Below, one piece after another: positions 47,389-57,095 of a stretch of 64,000 nt of DNA; position 1 is the stretch's first letter, and every line of letters starts with the position of its first letter. Source of the stretch: Pseudomonas khavaziana. GTDB taxonomy: Bacteria > Pseudomonadota > Gammaproteobacteria > Pseudomonadales > Pseudomonadaceae. The position numbers and the translations under genes were made by a program. The stretch spans positions 310,001-374,000 of the forward strand of contig NZ_JAHSTT010000002.1 in the NCBI RefSeq assembly GCF_019145205.1. The letters are read 5' to 3'. The notes beneath the pieces are model-generated. The model had not been told where the DNA came from. It ran no database searches and was given only the letters and a program-made list of their open reading frames with translations.

Positions 47389-48054
47389 TTAGTCATTTTC
47401 GTGGGTCAGTTCCAACACCCGATCCACCAGCTTGTTGATGCCTGATGCGACCTCGCTGATGTTCTTGCCGAGCATATACGCCGGCGTGCTCACCAACCTG
47501 CGCGCCTTGTCCTCGACGATGTCCTCCACCGTGCATTCGTGGTGGGTGGCGCCCATCTTGTCCAAGGCTGCCGCTGTGTCGGCATCGTTGCCGATGGTGC
47601 AGATCACGCCCGGTCCGTAGATTTTCGCGGCCAGGGCCGGTGATATGCAGATCAATCCCACAGGCTTGCCGGCTTCGGCAAATGCTTCAGCCAGTTCCAG
47701 CACCTGCGGGTTGACGCTGCAGCCTGCGCCTTCTACGGCAAAGTTCGACAGGTTCTTCGCGGCGCCAAATCCGCCGGGCACGATCAGCGCATCGAAGTCG
47801 GCAGCATTGGCTTCGCGAATATCCTTCACCGCGCCCCGGGCGATACGAGCGGATTCCACCAGTACATTGCGTGTTTCGGGCATTTCCTCACCTGTGAGGT
47901 GATTGATCACATGGAGTTGCGCAATATTCGGCGCAAAACATTCGACTTGAGCGCCGCGCTGGTCCAGGCGCAGCAGGGTGATCACGCTTTCATGGATTTC
48001 TGCGCCGTCGTACACGCCACAGCCGGAAAGGATCACTGCAATCTTTTTGCTCAT
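47389..48054 (-). CDS. elbB: isoprenoid biosynthesis glyoxalase ElbB
   Basis: A 221-residue DJ-1/PfpI-fold protein: SKKIAVILSGCGVYDGAEIHE start, the nucleophile Cys in PVGLICISPAL (near residue 135), and a HHECTVEDIVEDKARRLVSTPAYM end. ElbB (formerly SCRP-27A/YhbL) has glyoxalase-like activity and was linked to isoprenoid synthesis. ATG 48054 is preferred to 48060 because AGGAG is 8 bases before it. Confidence 0.92.
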   Translation of the reverse strand: MSKKIAVILSGCGVYDGAEIHESVITLLRLDQRGAQVECFAPNIAQLHVINHLTGEEMPETRNVLVESARIARGAVKDIREANAADFDALIVPGGFGAAKNLSNFAVEGAGCSVNPQVLELAEAFAEAGKPVGLICISPALAAKIYGPGVICTIGNDADTAAALDKMGATHHECTVEDIVEDKARRLVSTPAYMLGKNISEVASGINKLVDRVLELTHEND

Positions 48055-48169
48055 GGGCATTTCTCCTGATTCATGGCGTTAAATGTCTACTAATTTGTAA
48101 GCTGTTGCCAATGGGATCTGATGGCGGTGCACCTAATCTTGATGTAACAAAAATACACCGGACTAGCCC

Positions 48170-49405
48170 ATGGACTTCGTGCCTTACGCGGTACCGTTTT
48201 TCATCGCCCTGATCGTGGTTGAACTGCTGGCCGACCGTTGGCGCGGCGCGCGTAACTATCGGGTGGCCGATGCTATCAACAGCCTCAGCACTGGCGTGTT
48301 GTCCACAACCACCGGTTTGCTGACCAAGGGCGTGGGCCTGCTGACCTACGCATTCGCCCTCAAGCACCTGGCGCTGTTCGAGTTGTCGGCCCAGAGTGCC
48401 TGGACCTGGGTGTTCGCCTTCGTGCTCTATGACATGTGCTACTACTGGCTGCATCGCATGGGTCATGAGCGCAATATCCTCTGGGCCGCGCATTCGGTGC
48501 ATCACCAGAGCGAGGACTACAACCTCACCACCGCCTTGCGCCAGACCAGCACCGGCTTCCTGCTGAGCTGGATCTTTTACCTGCCCCTGGCCGTGGTCGG
48601 TGTGCCGCTGGTGGTGTTTATCAGCGTGGCGTCGCTCAATCTGCTGTATCAGTTCTGGGTCCACACCCGTCACGTTCCCAAGCTCGGCTGGTTCGAGTGG
48701 TTCTTCGTTACACCGTCCAATCATCGGGCCCACCATGCACAGAACGCTCTCTACATGGATCGCAACTACGGCGGGGTGTTCATTATTTGGGACCGACTGT
48801 TCGGTACGTTCCAGGAGGAAGACGACAACGAGCCGGTCATTTTCGGTGTGACCACGCCCTTGGCCAGTTGGAATCCGTTGTGGGCCAACCTGCAGTTCTA
48901 CGCGCAGTTATGGAGTGACGCCCGGCGTACTGAAAGCTGGTGGGACAAGTTACGTATCTGGTTTATGCGCACCGGTTGGCGCCCGGCGGACGTCAAAGCC
49001 AAGTACCCGATGCCCAAGCCGGACCTGAGCCAGTTCCGCAAATTCGAGGTGCAGTTGGATGCGCGACAGCAGGTATACATCGCCTTGCAGTTTGCGGTGT
49101 ATGTGGGATTTGGCAGCTATCTGATGAATTTCGGCGAGGCGTTGCCCTCGGTGGCGCTGGTCCTGGGCTGGGGGGCCATGGCGCTGGGCCTGTTTACTTT
49201 GGGGGTGGCGCTGGAGAATCGCCCGTGGGCGTTGAAGGCCGAGCTGGCGCGGCTGGCGCTGAACGCGCCGTTGGTATGGCTGGCACCGTTGGTCGGGCTG
49301 TGGCCCGCCAGCAACCTGGCCTGGCTGGCGCTGGCGAGCTACAGCCTGCTCAGCGTGATCGGCCTCTACTGTTGCAGAAGCCGGCTCACTCGATTGGTGT
49401 CTTAG
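48170..49405 (+). CDS. sterol desaturase / fatty acid hydroxylase family membrane protein
   Basis: 411 residues with about eight TM segments and the three di-iron histidine boxes: HRMGH (near 95), HSVHH (near 109) and HRAHH (near 185). The family includes alkylglycerol mono-oxygenase and lipid hydroxylases; the substrate here is unknown. The extra C-terminal membrane region resembles the alkylglycerol-monooxygenase-like group. Its last 20 bp overlap the convergent DedA gene. Confidence 0.9.
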   Translation: MDFVPYAVPFFIALIVVELLADRWRGARNYRVADAINSLSTGVLSTTTGLLTKGVGLLTYAFALKHLALFELSAQSAWTWVFAFVLYDMCYYWLHRMGHERNILWAAHSVHHQSEDYNLTTALRQTSTGFLLSWIFYLPLAVVGVPLVVFISVASLNLLYQFWVHTRHVPKLGWFEWFFVTPSNHRAHHAQNALYMDRNYGGVFIIWDRLFGTFQEEDDNEPVIFGVTTPLASWNPLWANLQFYAQLWSDARRTESWWDKLRIWFMRTGWRPADVKAKYPMPKPDLSQFRKFEVQLDARQQVYIALQFAVYVGFGSYLMNFGEALPSVALVLGWGAMALGLFTLGVALENRPWALKAELARLALNAPLVWLAPLVGLWPASNLAWLALASYSLLSVIGLYCCRSRLTRLVS

Positions 49406-50021
49406 GTGTTTGCACCGGGGTTGGCTCGGCAGCGAGCCGGGCCTTGGCCTCGGCACATGCCTCGCGGGCGATACGGGCATTCTTGACGCGGCGGCGCAGC
49501 CACAGGACAAGGCCCAGCACCAGCAGCGCGCCCAACACCCACAGTTCGTATTTCTTGACGCTGCCGAGCATGCCTTCCAGCACTGCGCCGAAGTGGTAAG
49601 CCGCAGCCCCCAGCGCAGCGGCCCAGATCGCCGCACCGATACCATTAAGGATCAAATAGCGCAGCGGCGGGTAGCCGGACAGGCCGATTGCCACGGGCAT
49701 CACCGTGCGCAAGCCATAGACGAAGCGGAAGCTTAGTACCCAAATATCCGGGTGCTTGCGAATATGTTCCAGCGCTTTGTCGCCCATCAATTGCCAGCGC
49801 GGCTTGCGTGCCAGCAGCTTGCGGCCATGCTTTCGCCCCATGTAGTACCAAAGCTGGTCGCCGGCGTAGCTGCCAAAGAAGGCAACGACCACCACCAGGT
49901 TGATATCCATGTAGCCACGGAACGCCAGGAAGCCTGCGAGCACGAGGATGGTCTCGCCTTCGAAGAACGTGCCGAGGAAGAGGGCAAAGTAACCGAAGTC
50001 ATGCAGAAATTGTTGAAGCAT
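49386..50021 (-). CDS. DedA family membrane protein
   Basis: 211 residues: the GTFFEGETILVLAGFLAFRG motif (near 17-36), the GDQLWYYMGRKHGR motif, FRFVYGLRTVMPVAIGLSG with the conserved F-R..G, and a lysine-rich C-terminal tail. DedA proteins are thought to flip lipids (undecaprenyl phosphate or phosphatidylethanolamine) across the inner membrane. ATG 50021 is chosen by alignment memory; a start at 50075 is possible. Confidence 0.88.
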   Translation of the reverse strand: MLQQFLHDFGYFALFLGTFFEGETILVLAGFLAFRGYMDINLVVVVAFFGSYAGDQLWYYMGRKHGRKLLARKPRWQLMGDKALEHIRKHPDIWVLSFRFVYGLRTVMPVAIGLSGYPPLRYLILNGIGAAIWAAALGAAAYHFGAVLEGMLGSVKKYELWVLGALLVLGLVLWLRRRVKNARIAREACAEAKARLAAEPTPVQTPKTPIE

Positions 50022-50156
50022 GGTCTGGGGTGCTGGCGAAATGAACGCGCAGCCTACGCCTTCACGGAGATTCATGAAAGTATCGAGATGTGTCACGAAG
50101 TGAACAATTCCTACATAAATGACGAATGTGACTACAGGTCGCGTCGATAAGCACAA

Positions 50157-50174
50157 CTGTCATTCCTTCGTCAT
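50157..50174 (+). promoter_or_regulatory. Pho-box-like repeat upstream of hemB-ppk
   Basis: CTGTCATTCCTTCGTCAT: a perfect CTGTCAT, four bases, then TCGTCAT (5 of 7 match). A TTATAA -10 candidate (50184-50189) starts 10 bases after it, the spacing of PhoB-activated promoters where the box replaces the -35. PhoB binding is inferred. Confidence 0.55.
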
Positions 50175-50208
50175 AATGGCCGCTTATAACTGCAACGCTC
50201 GCCCGTAA

Positions 50209-51243
<1,035 letters not shown>

Positions 51244-51261
51244 CCCTCACAGGAACACTCG

Positions 51262-53484
51262 ATGAATACCGAAGGACTCTCAGAAGTGGCTGTAAAAGAC
51301 GCTCACCCTGTGGTTGAACAAGTCGCCGAGACCCCGCCGGAGCTGGAGCCGGCCCCGCCTGCCGTGGTCGTTGAAGCGCCTGCGCCGGCGCCGGTGGCCG
51401 TGGTCACCAACCTGGATGACAGCAGCCTGTACATCCACCGCGAACTGTCACAGCTGCAATTTAACATCCGCGTGCTGGAGCAGGCGCTGGATGAGTCCTA
51501 CCCGTTGCTGGAGCGGCTGAAATTCCTGCTGATCTTCTCCAGCAACCTGGACGAGTTCTTCGAGATCCGTGTCGCCGGGCTCAAGAAGCAGATTACCTTC
51601 GCCCGCGAACAAGCCGGTGCCGACGGCCTGCAACCGCACCAGGCCCTGGCTCGTATCAGCGAGCTGGTGCACGGTCATGTGGATCGCCAATACGCAATCC
51701 TCAACGACATCCTGCTGCCGGAGCTGGAAAAGCATCAGGTCCGCTTCATTCGTCGTCGCCACTGGACCACCAAGATCAAGACCTGGGTGCGCCGTTACTT
51801 CCGTGACGAGATTTCCCCGATCATCACCCCCATCGGCCTCGATCCGACGCACCCGTTCCCCTTGCTGGTGAACAAGAGCCTCAACTTTATCGTCGAGCTG
51901 GAAGGTATCGACGCCTTCGGTCGCGACTCTGGCCTGGCAATCATCCCGGCACCGCGCCTGTTGCCACGGATCATCAAGGTACCCGAGGAGGTAGGCGGCG
52001 CTGGCGACAACTATGTATTCCTGTCGTCGATGATCCATGCCCATGCCGATGACCTGTTCCAGGGTATGAAGGTCAAGGGCTGCTACCAGTTCCGCCTGAC
52101 CCGTAACGCCGACCTGGCGCTGGACTCCGAAGACGTCGAAGACTTGGCCCGTGCCCTGCGCGGCGAGCTGTTCTCGCGGCGCTATGGCGACGCTGTACGC
52201 CTGGAAGTCGCCGATACCTGCCCGAAACATCTGTCGGACTACCTGCTCAAGCAGTTCAACCTGGCCGAGTCCGAGCTGTACCAGGTCAACGGCCCGGTGA
52301 ACCTGACGCGCCTGTTCAGCATCACCGGCCTGGACAGCCACCCGGAGCTGCAATACAAGCCGTTCACCCCGCAGATCCCGAAACTGCTGCAAAACAGCGA
52401 AAACATCTTCAGCGTGATAAGCAAGCAGGACATCCTGCTGCTGCACCCATTCGAATCCTTCACCCCGGTGGTCGACCTGCTGCGCCAGGCCGCCAAGGAC
52501 CCCCACGTCCTGGCCGTGCGCCAGACCCTGTACCGCAGCGGCGCCAACTCGGAAATCGTCGATGCGCTGGTGGATGCTGCGCGTAACGGCAAGGAAGTCA
52601 CCGCAGTGATCGAGCTGCGTGCGCGCTTTGACGAAGAGTCCAACCTGCAACTGGCCAGCCGCCTGCAAGCGGCCGGGGCGGTGGTGATCTACGGCGTGGT
52701 CGGCTTCAAGACCCACGCCAAGATGATGCTGATCCTGCGGCGCGAAGCCGGTGAGATCGTGCGCTACGCCCACTTGGGTACGGGCAACTACCATGCCGGC
52801 AACGCCAAGCTCTATACCGACTACAGCCTGCTGACATCCGACGACGCGCTGTGCGAAGACGTCGGCAAGTTGTTCAGCCAGTTGATCGGCATGGGCAAGA
52901 CCTTGCGCATGAAGAAGCTGCTGCATGCACCGTTCACCCTAAAGAAGGGCATGCTCGACATGATTGCCCGCGAGACCCAGTTCGCCCTCGACGGCAAGCC
53001 GGCGCACATTATTGCCAAGTTCAACTCGCTGACCGATCCGAAGATCATCCGCGCGCTGTACAAGGCCAGCCAGTCCGGCGTGCGCATCGACCTGGTGGTG
53101 CGGGGTATGTGCTGCCTGCGTCCGGGTATTGTCGGCGTGTCGCATAATATCCACGTGCGTTCGATCATCGGTCGCTTCCTGGAGCACACCCGAGTGTTCT
53201 ACTTCCTCAACGGCGGTGAAGAGCAGATGTTCCTCTCCAGTGCCGACTGGATGGAGCGCAACCTCGACAAGCGGGTGGAGACCTGCTTCCCGGTGGAAGG
53301 CAAGAAGCTGATCATGCGGGTCAAGAAGGAGCTGGAAAGCTACCTCACCGACAACACCCACAGCTGGAGCCTGCAATCGGACGGTCGCTACGTGCGTAAC
53401 ACGCCGACCGGCAACCAGAACCCGCGCAGCGCGCAGGCGACGTTGCTGGAGAAGCTGGGTAGCCCGATTCTTGCGGTGAACTAA
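51262..53484 (+). CDS. ppk: polyphosphate kinase 1
   Basis: A 740-residue PPK1 with the four domains in order: N-terminal helical (about 55-160), head ([17 protein letters not shown]), and C1/C2 catalytic domains with the phosphorylated His regions, [14 protein letters not shown] and the later [16 protein letters not shown]. The first 50 residues are a Pro/Ala-rich extension. It reversibly makes polyphosphate from ATP. Co-transcribed with hemB behind the Pho-box-like site; convergent with ppx, which degrades the product. Confidence 0.96.
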   Translation: MNTEGLSEVAVKDAHPVVEQVAETPPELEPAPPAVVVEAPAPAPVAVVTNLDDSSLYIHRELSQLQFNIRVLEQALDESYPLLERLKFLLIFSSNLDEFFEIRVAGLKKQITFAREQAGADGLQPHQALARISELVHGHVDRQYAILNDILLPELEKHQVRFIRRRHWTTKIKTWVRRYFRDEISPIITPIGLDPTHPFPLLVNKSLNFIVELEGIDAFGRDSGLAIIPAPRLLPRIIKVPEEVGGAGDNYVFLSSMIHAHADDLFQGMKVKGCYQFRLTRNADLALDSEDVEDLARALRGELFSRRYGDAVRLEVADTCPKHLSDYLLKQFNLAESELYQVNGPVNLTRLFSITGLDSHPELQYKPFTPQIPKLLQNSENIFSVISKQDILLLHPFESFTPVVDLLRQAAKDPHVLAVRQTLYRSGANSEIVDALVDAARNGKEVTAVIELRARFDEESNLQLASRLQAAGAVVIYGVVGFKTHAKMMLILRREAGEIVRYAHLGTGNYHAGNAKLYTDYSLLTSDDALCEDVGKLFSQLIGMGKTLRMKKLLHAPFTLKKGMLDMIARETQFALDGKPAHIIAKFNSLTDPKIIRALYKASQSGVRIDLVVRGMCCLRPGIVGVSHNIHVRSIIGRFLEHTRVFYFLNGGEEQMFLSSADWMERNLDKRVETCFPVEGKKLIMRVKKELESYLTDNTHSWSLQSDGRYVRNTPTGNQNPRSAQATLLEKLGSPILAVN

Positions 53485-53506
53485 ACCCCAGAAAAATCCA
53501 AAAAAT

Positions 53507-53593
53507 GTGGGAGGGGGCTTGCTCCCGATAGCGGTAGGTCAGTCACGAATAATTTGACTGAACCACCGCTATCGGGAGCAAGCCCCCTCCCAC
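53507..53593. repeat. REPIN, GTGGGAGGGGGCTTGC class
   Basis: An intact inverted pair of 87 bp between the convergent ppk and ppx stops. Confidence 0.9.
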
Positions 53594-53614
53594 ATTTGTT
53601 TTGCAGTGTGCTTT

Positions 53615-55117
53615 TTAGCGCAGGTTCAGACTGAACCCCACCCGCGTCAGCCATTCCGCTTCCTGGGCGAAGTCCGCCTGGGTCAACTGGTGTTCATCCA
53701 GCCAGCCCTTGGGGAACACTACGTCAAGGCTGTCGCCATCAGCTTGCAGCTTCACCTGGGGCATTTCCTGGGTACCGCGGATGTGATGGAACAGGATCGC
53801 AAAGCGCAACAGCGCGCACAGGCGGATCAGCTTGATGCCGTCTTTACCGAATTCGGCAAACTTGTCCTTGGGAATGTTACGGCGATGGCCGCGCACCAGC
53901 AGCGCGAGCATCTGTTGGTCTTCCCGGGAGAAACCGGCCAGGTCCGAGTGTTCGATCAGGTAGGCGCCGTGCTTGTGGTAATGGTAGTGGGCGATGTCCA
54001 GGCCCACTTCATGCACCTTGGCGGCCCAGCCCAATAGCTCGCGCCAGACTCCATCTTCCAGGTCCCAGTCCTCGGCCACCTGGTCGAAGGCGTGCAAGGC
54101 TTTGCGCTCCACGCGGGCGGCTTGTTCCAGGTCGACGTGGTAACGCTCCATCAGCGAGCTGAGGGTGCGCTCACGCACGTCTTCGTGGTGATGACGGCCC
54201 AGCAGGTCATAGAGCACGCCTTCGCGCAGGGCGCCATCGCAGTGGTCCATGCGTTGCAGTTCAAGGGCGTCGAAGATGGCCTCGAGAATCGCCAGGCCCG
54301 CGGGGAAAATGGCGCGACGGTCGGGCTTGATGCCGTCGAAGTCGATTTTCTCCGCATCCCCAAGCTTGAACAGCTTGCGCTTGAGCCACGCCAAACCGTC
54401 GGCGTTTACCTCGCCAGTACCATGGCCGCCGGCTTTCAAGGCCAGGCCGATGGCACGGATGGTGCCGGACGAGCCGATGGCTTCATCCCAGGTCAGGCGG
54501 TGCAGGGCGTGTTCGATACTCATGATCTCCAGCCGTGCCGCCGTGTAGGCCTGGGCATAGCGCGCCGGCGTGATCTTGCCGTCCTTGAAATACCGTTGGG
54601 TAAAACTCACGCATCCCATCTGCAGGCTTTCACGCAGCAGCGGTTCAAAACGCTGGCCGATGATGAACTCGGTGCTGCCGCCGCCGATGTCCGCCACCAG
54701 GCGTTTGCCGGGAGTATCGGCCAGGGTATGGGACACGCCGAGGTAGATCAGGCGGGCTTCTTCACGGCCCGAGATAACTTCCACCGGATGCCCGAGGATG
54801 TCTTCGGCACGATGGATGAACTCGTTGCGGTTGCGAGCTTCGCGCAGGGCGTTGGTGCCGACGATGCGCACGGCGCCAGTAGGCATGCCGTTGATCAGTT
54901 GCGCAAAGCGCTTGAGGCAATCGAGCCCGCGTTGCATGGATTCTTCATTGAGCTTGCGCTCGTCGTCGATCCCGGCGGCCAGTTGCACTTTCTCGCCGAG
55001 CCGCTCGAGGATGCGGATCTCGCCGTTCTGGGCCTTGGCCACGACCATGTGAAAGCTGTTGGAGCCCAGGTCGATGGCGGCGATCAAGGACAGGTTCTTG
55101 GCTTGGGATTGCGGCAT
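53615..55117 (-). CDS. ppx: exopolyphosphatase
   Basis: A 500-residue Ppx/GppA protein with the ASKHA fold: [15 protein letters not shown] at the start, [17 protein letters not shown] phosphate motif (near 145), [11 protein letters not shown], and the C-terminal HD-like domain ([22 protein letters not shown]). It removes terminal phosphate from polyphosphate. ATG 55117. In P. aeruginosa the next divergent gene is trxA; here a pilus locus lies beyond. Confidence 0.95.
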   Translation of the reverse strand: MPQSQAKNLSLIAAIDLGSNSFHMVVAKAQNGEIRILERLGEKVQLAAGIDDERKLNEESMQRGLDCLKRFAQLINGMPTGAVRIVGTNALREARNRNEFIHRAEDILGHPVEVISGREEARLIYLGVSHTLADTPGKRLVADIGGGSTEFIIGQRFEPLLRESLQMGCVSFTQRYFKDGKITPARYAQAYTAARLEIMSIEHALHRLTWDEAIGSSGTIRAIGLALKAGGHGTGEVNADGLAWLKRKLFKLGDAEKIDFDGIKPDRRAIFPAGLAILEAIFDALELQRMDHCDGALREGVLYDLLGRHHHEDVRERTLSSLMERYHVDLEQAARVERKALHAFDQVAEDWDLEDGVWRELLGWAAKVHEVGLDIAHYHYHKHGAYLIEHSDLAGFSREDQQMLALLVRGHRRNIPKDKFAEFGKDGIKLIRLCALLRFAILFHHIRGTQEMPQVKLQADGDSLDVVFPKGWLDEHQLTQADFAQEAEWLTRVGFSLNLR

Positions 55118-55597
55118 GGTTTAGGGATCTCGGTCGATAACCTCGCCATCGTGCCACGATCAACGGCTGGCGCCAACGCGTTGTGCTTCCGGAATTTCTC
55201 TGAAGCTGTCTATAGGAATTTGTATGGGCGTCACGAGGCGTCTTCCCCGTTTTCCGCTTAGGACGTGAAGGAAGCTGTAGGGGATTTAGCTTCGATTACT
55301 TTTAACACATATGAAGATAAAACCTACGCCCTGTAGACCTATGGTCTATTGGCTATTCTCTTTAGGGCTACGGATGATAAGGACACAAAGGGGCAGCTTA
55401 TATTTACTGTTCCGACAATAACTCAGGTGTTGTCTTATATTTTAGTAAAGTCTTAAGCGTACAGACTGTCACTCGGCAATTCTGCCCTGGTGTTATTTAT
55501 TTATGCTCAGATATGTTCAGGATGATGAGGCGTTGTGCAATGGAATTGCCATGGCAAAAGTAAAGAGCGCCCAATAACTTATATCGGCGAGTCAAGT
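55118..55597. other. AT-rich spacer before the pilus operon
   Basis: 480 bp with no gene found. From about 55280 it is clearly AT-rich, unlike the flanks. It holds small dyads (TAGACC-TAT-GGTCTA at 55334-55348; TTGCCATGGCAA at 55546-55557) that may be regulatory. No trxA sequence is present. No repeats flank it. Confidence 0.6.
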
Positions 55598-56260
55598 ATG
55601 AAAAAAATAGTGGGTTTGACAGTGGGGCTTGTTTGCTTGGCAGCAACCCTTGGCGTAAAGGCCAATACGGGGAGCTCGGCCAATCTGAAGGTAGTCGGCA
55701 CCATTAAACCGGCAGCGTGCACGGTACATCTTGGTGCAACCGGTGGTGAAATTAACTATGGCCAGATCCGTGCGTCGGACATACCGCCTAATGCTTATTA
55801 CCCATTGGATGAGAAAACGCTGCCTCTCACGGTAAACTGCGGCTCAACGGCCGCCCAGATGGCGCTGTCTGTCACTGATTTGCAATCAAGCAGCACGGTG
55901 GCCGGCATTCTTGGTTTCGGATTTGCTGAAAGCCAGAATTTTGGCTTGGGCCTAGTGGGTGGCAAGCGTACGGGCGGTTATTCGGTCAGGCTCTCAAGAT
56001 TGGCCAGCCAAGGCGCCAACCTGTATCCGATTAAGAGAGCAAGCGCATCTGGCGCCTGGCTATATAGCAGCAGCGGCCTGGTCGACAAATATCCTTATCA
56101 GCACTCCTGGAGCCGCAGCACCGCTGCGACACCCGCGTTCGTAAACTCGATTACCGGAACCCTTGCAGTCAAGGCCGTCCTCAATCGGGGCAGTGAGTTG
56201 AACCTTAGCAATGATATCCCATTGAACGGGCTTGCCACTTTAATCGTCACTCGAATTTAA
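55598..56260 (+). CDS. DUF1120 pilus subunit (first)
   Basis: 220 residues. Signal peptide 1-22 (MKKIVGLTVGLVCLAATLGV..KA), then a pilin-like beta domain with two cysteines (CTVHL near 38 and NCGS near 78) and the DUF1120 patterns INYGQI, LPLTVNCG, and a beta-strand end LNGLATLIVTRI resembling a pilin C-terminal donor region. It is likely the major shaft subunit, secreted by the chaperone and usher encoded next. ATG 55598. Lower GC than the neighbouring core genes. Confidence 0.8.
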   Translation: MKKIVGLTVGLVCLAATLGVKANTGSSANLKVVGTIKPAACTVHLGATGGEINYGQIRASDIPPNAYYPLDEKTLPLTVNCGSTAAQMALSVTDLQSSSTVAGILGFGFAESQNFGLGLVGGKRTGGYSVRLSRLASQGANLYPIKRASASGAWLYSSSGLVDKYPYQHSWSRSTAATPAFVNSITGTLAVKAVLNRGSELNLSNDIPLNGLATLIVTRI

Positions 56261-56371
56261 AACGATCATAACGCCCGTATCGCAGCGCTTCTCGGGTGAT
56301 GGCGTGCGGGCTATTCGGGCTTGCCTGCTTTATGCGGTTATTTATGCTTATTTATTCGTAGGTGCAACTCG

Positions 56372-57088
56372 ATGCGTGGTGTTTTAAGTGCGATTGTTGC
56401 CGTGCTCGGCTGGGTGAGTCTTTCTTATTTACTACGAAGCGAAGTGATGGCTGCTGGTATGGAACCGGAAACATCGGTTGTCATTCTTTATGAGGCAGAC
56501 GGTGAGGCGACGATAAACGTCAGAAACTCTGATACCGGTGTTGCCTTACTTCATTCGGTCATTAAAAACGTTCCAGAGGACCCAGAGCCGCTGTTGATTG
56601 TGACGCCACCTATTGCACGGGTCGAGCCGGGTGAAGTGCAACTGGTACGCCTGATCAGTACTTCAAAGGCGCCGCTCAAGACCCAGCGCTTGAAGCGCAT
56701 CACCTTTGAAGGGATCCCGCAATCGCGCGCCGACGGTCGTTCAAGCATCGGTATAACCATACGCCAGGACCTGCCGTTGATCGTGCATCCGCGTGGTTTG
56801 CCCAAGCATCACGAGCCCTGGACATTGCTTGAATGGAAGCTACGGGGCAATCGCCTTACGGTGCATAACAACAGTGCCTATGTGATACGCATGGGGCTGG
56901 AAGTCCAACTACTTCCATCAAAACAGTCGGGTGTGCTGCCACGCACTTACATTTTGCCGGGTGAAACCCTCTCTACCGTGGTTGATGCGGTGCTGGCAGG
57001 GGTCAACGCCGTCGAGATGCAGCCAGCAACGGTCTATGGTTATTCGGCGCCAGTCTACACGGCGCCGGTCGTTGTCGACGGGGCCTGA
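56372..57088 (+). CDS. periplasmic pilus chaperone
   Basis: 238 residues: a signal peptide near 1-30, then the two Ig-like PapD domains. Family features: PPIARVEPGEVQLVRLI in domain 1 and the LTVHNNSAYVIRMGLEVQ hydrophobic strands in domain 2. It caps subunits by donor-strand complementation in the periplasm. ATG 56372 with AGGTG upstream. It lies between the first subunit and the usher. Confidence 0.87.
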   Translation: MRGVLSAIVAVLGWVSLSYLLRSEVMAAGMEPETSVVILYEADGEATINVRNSDTGVALLHSVIKNVPEDPEPLLIVTPPIARVEPGEVQLVRLISTSKAPLKTQRLKRITFEGIPQSRADGRSSIGITIRQDLPLIVHPRGLPKHHEPWTLLEWKLRGNRLTVHNNSAYVIRMGLEVQLLPSKQSGVLPRTYILPGETLSTVVDAVLAGVNAVEMQPATVYGYSAPVYTAPVVVDGA

Positions 57089-57095
57089 CCCGCCT

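Noticed and set aside
51448..52926. Minus-strand frame opposite ppk
   Set aside because: Antisense shadow of ppk.
56931..57095. Earlier start for the usher inside the chaperone gene
   Set aside because: The extra 55 residues are cysteine- and arginine-rich antisense-like noise; ATG 57096 is followed by a plausible signal region.
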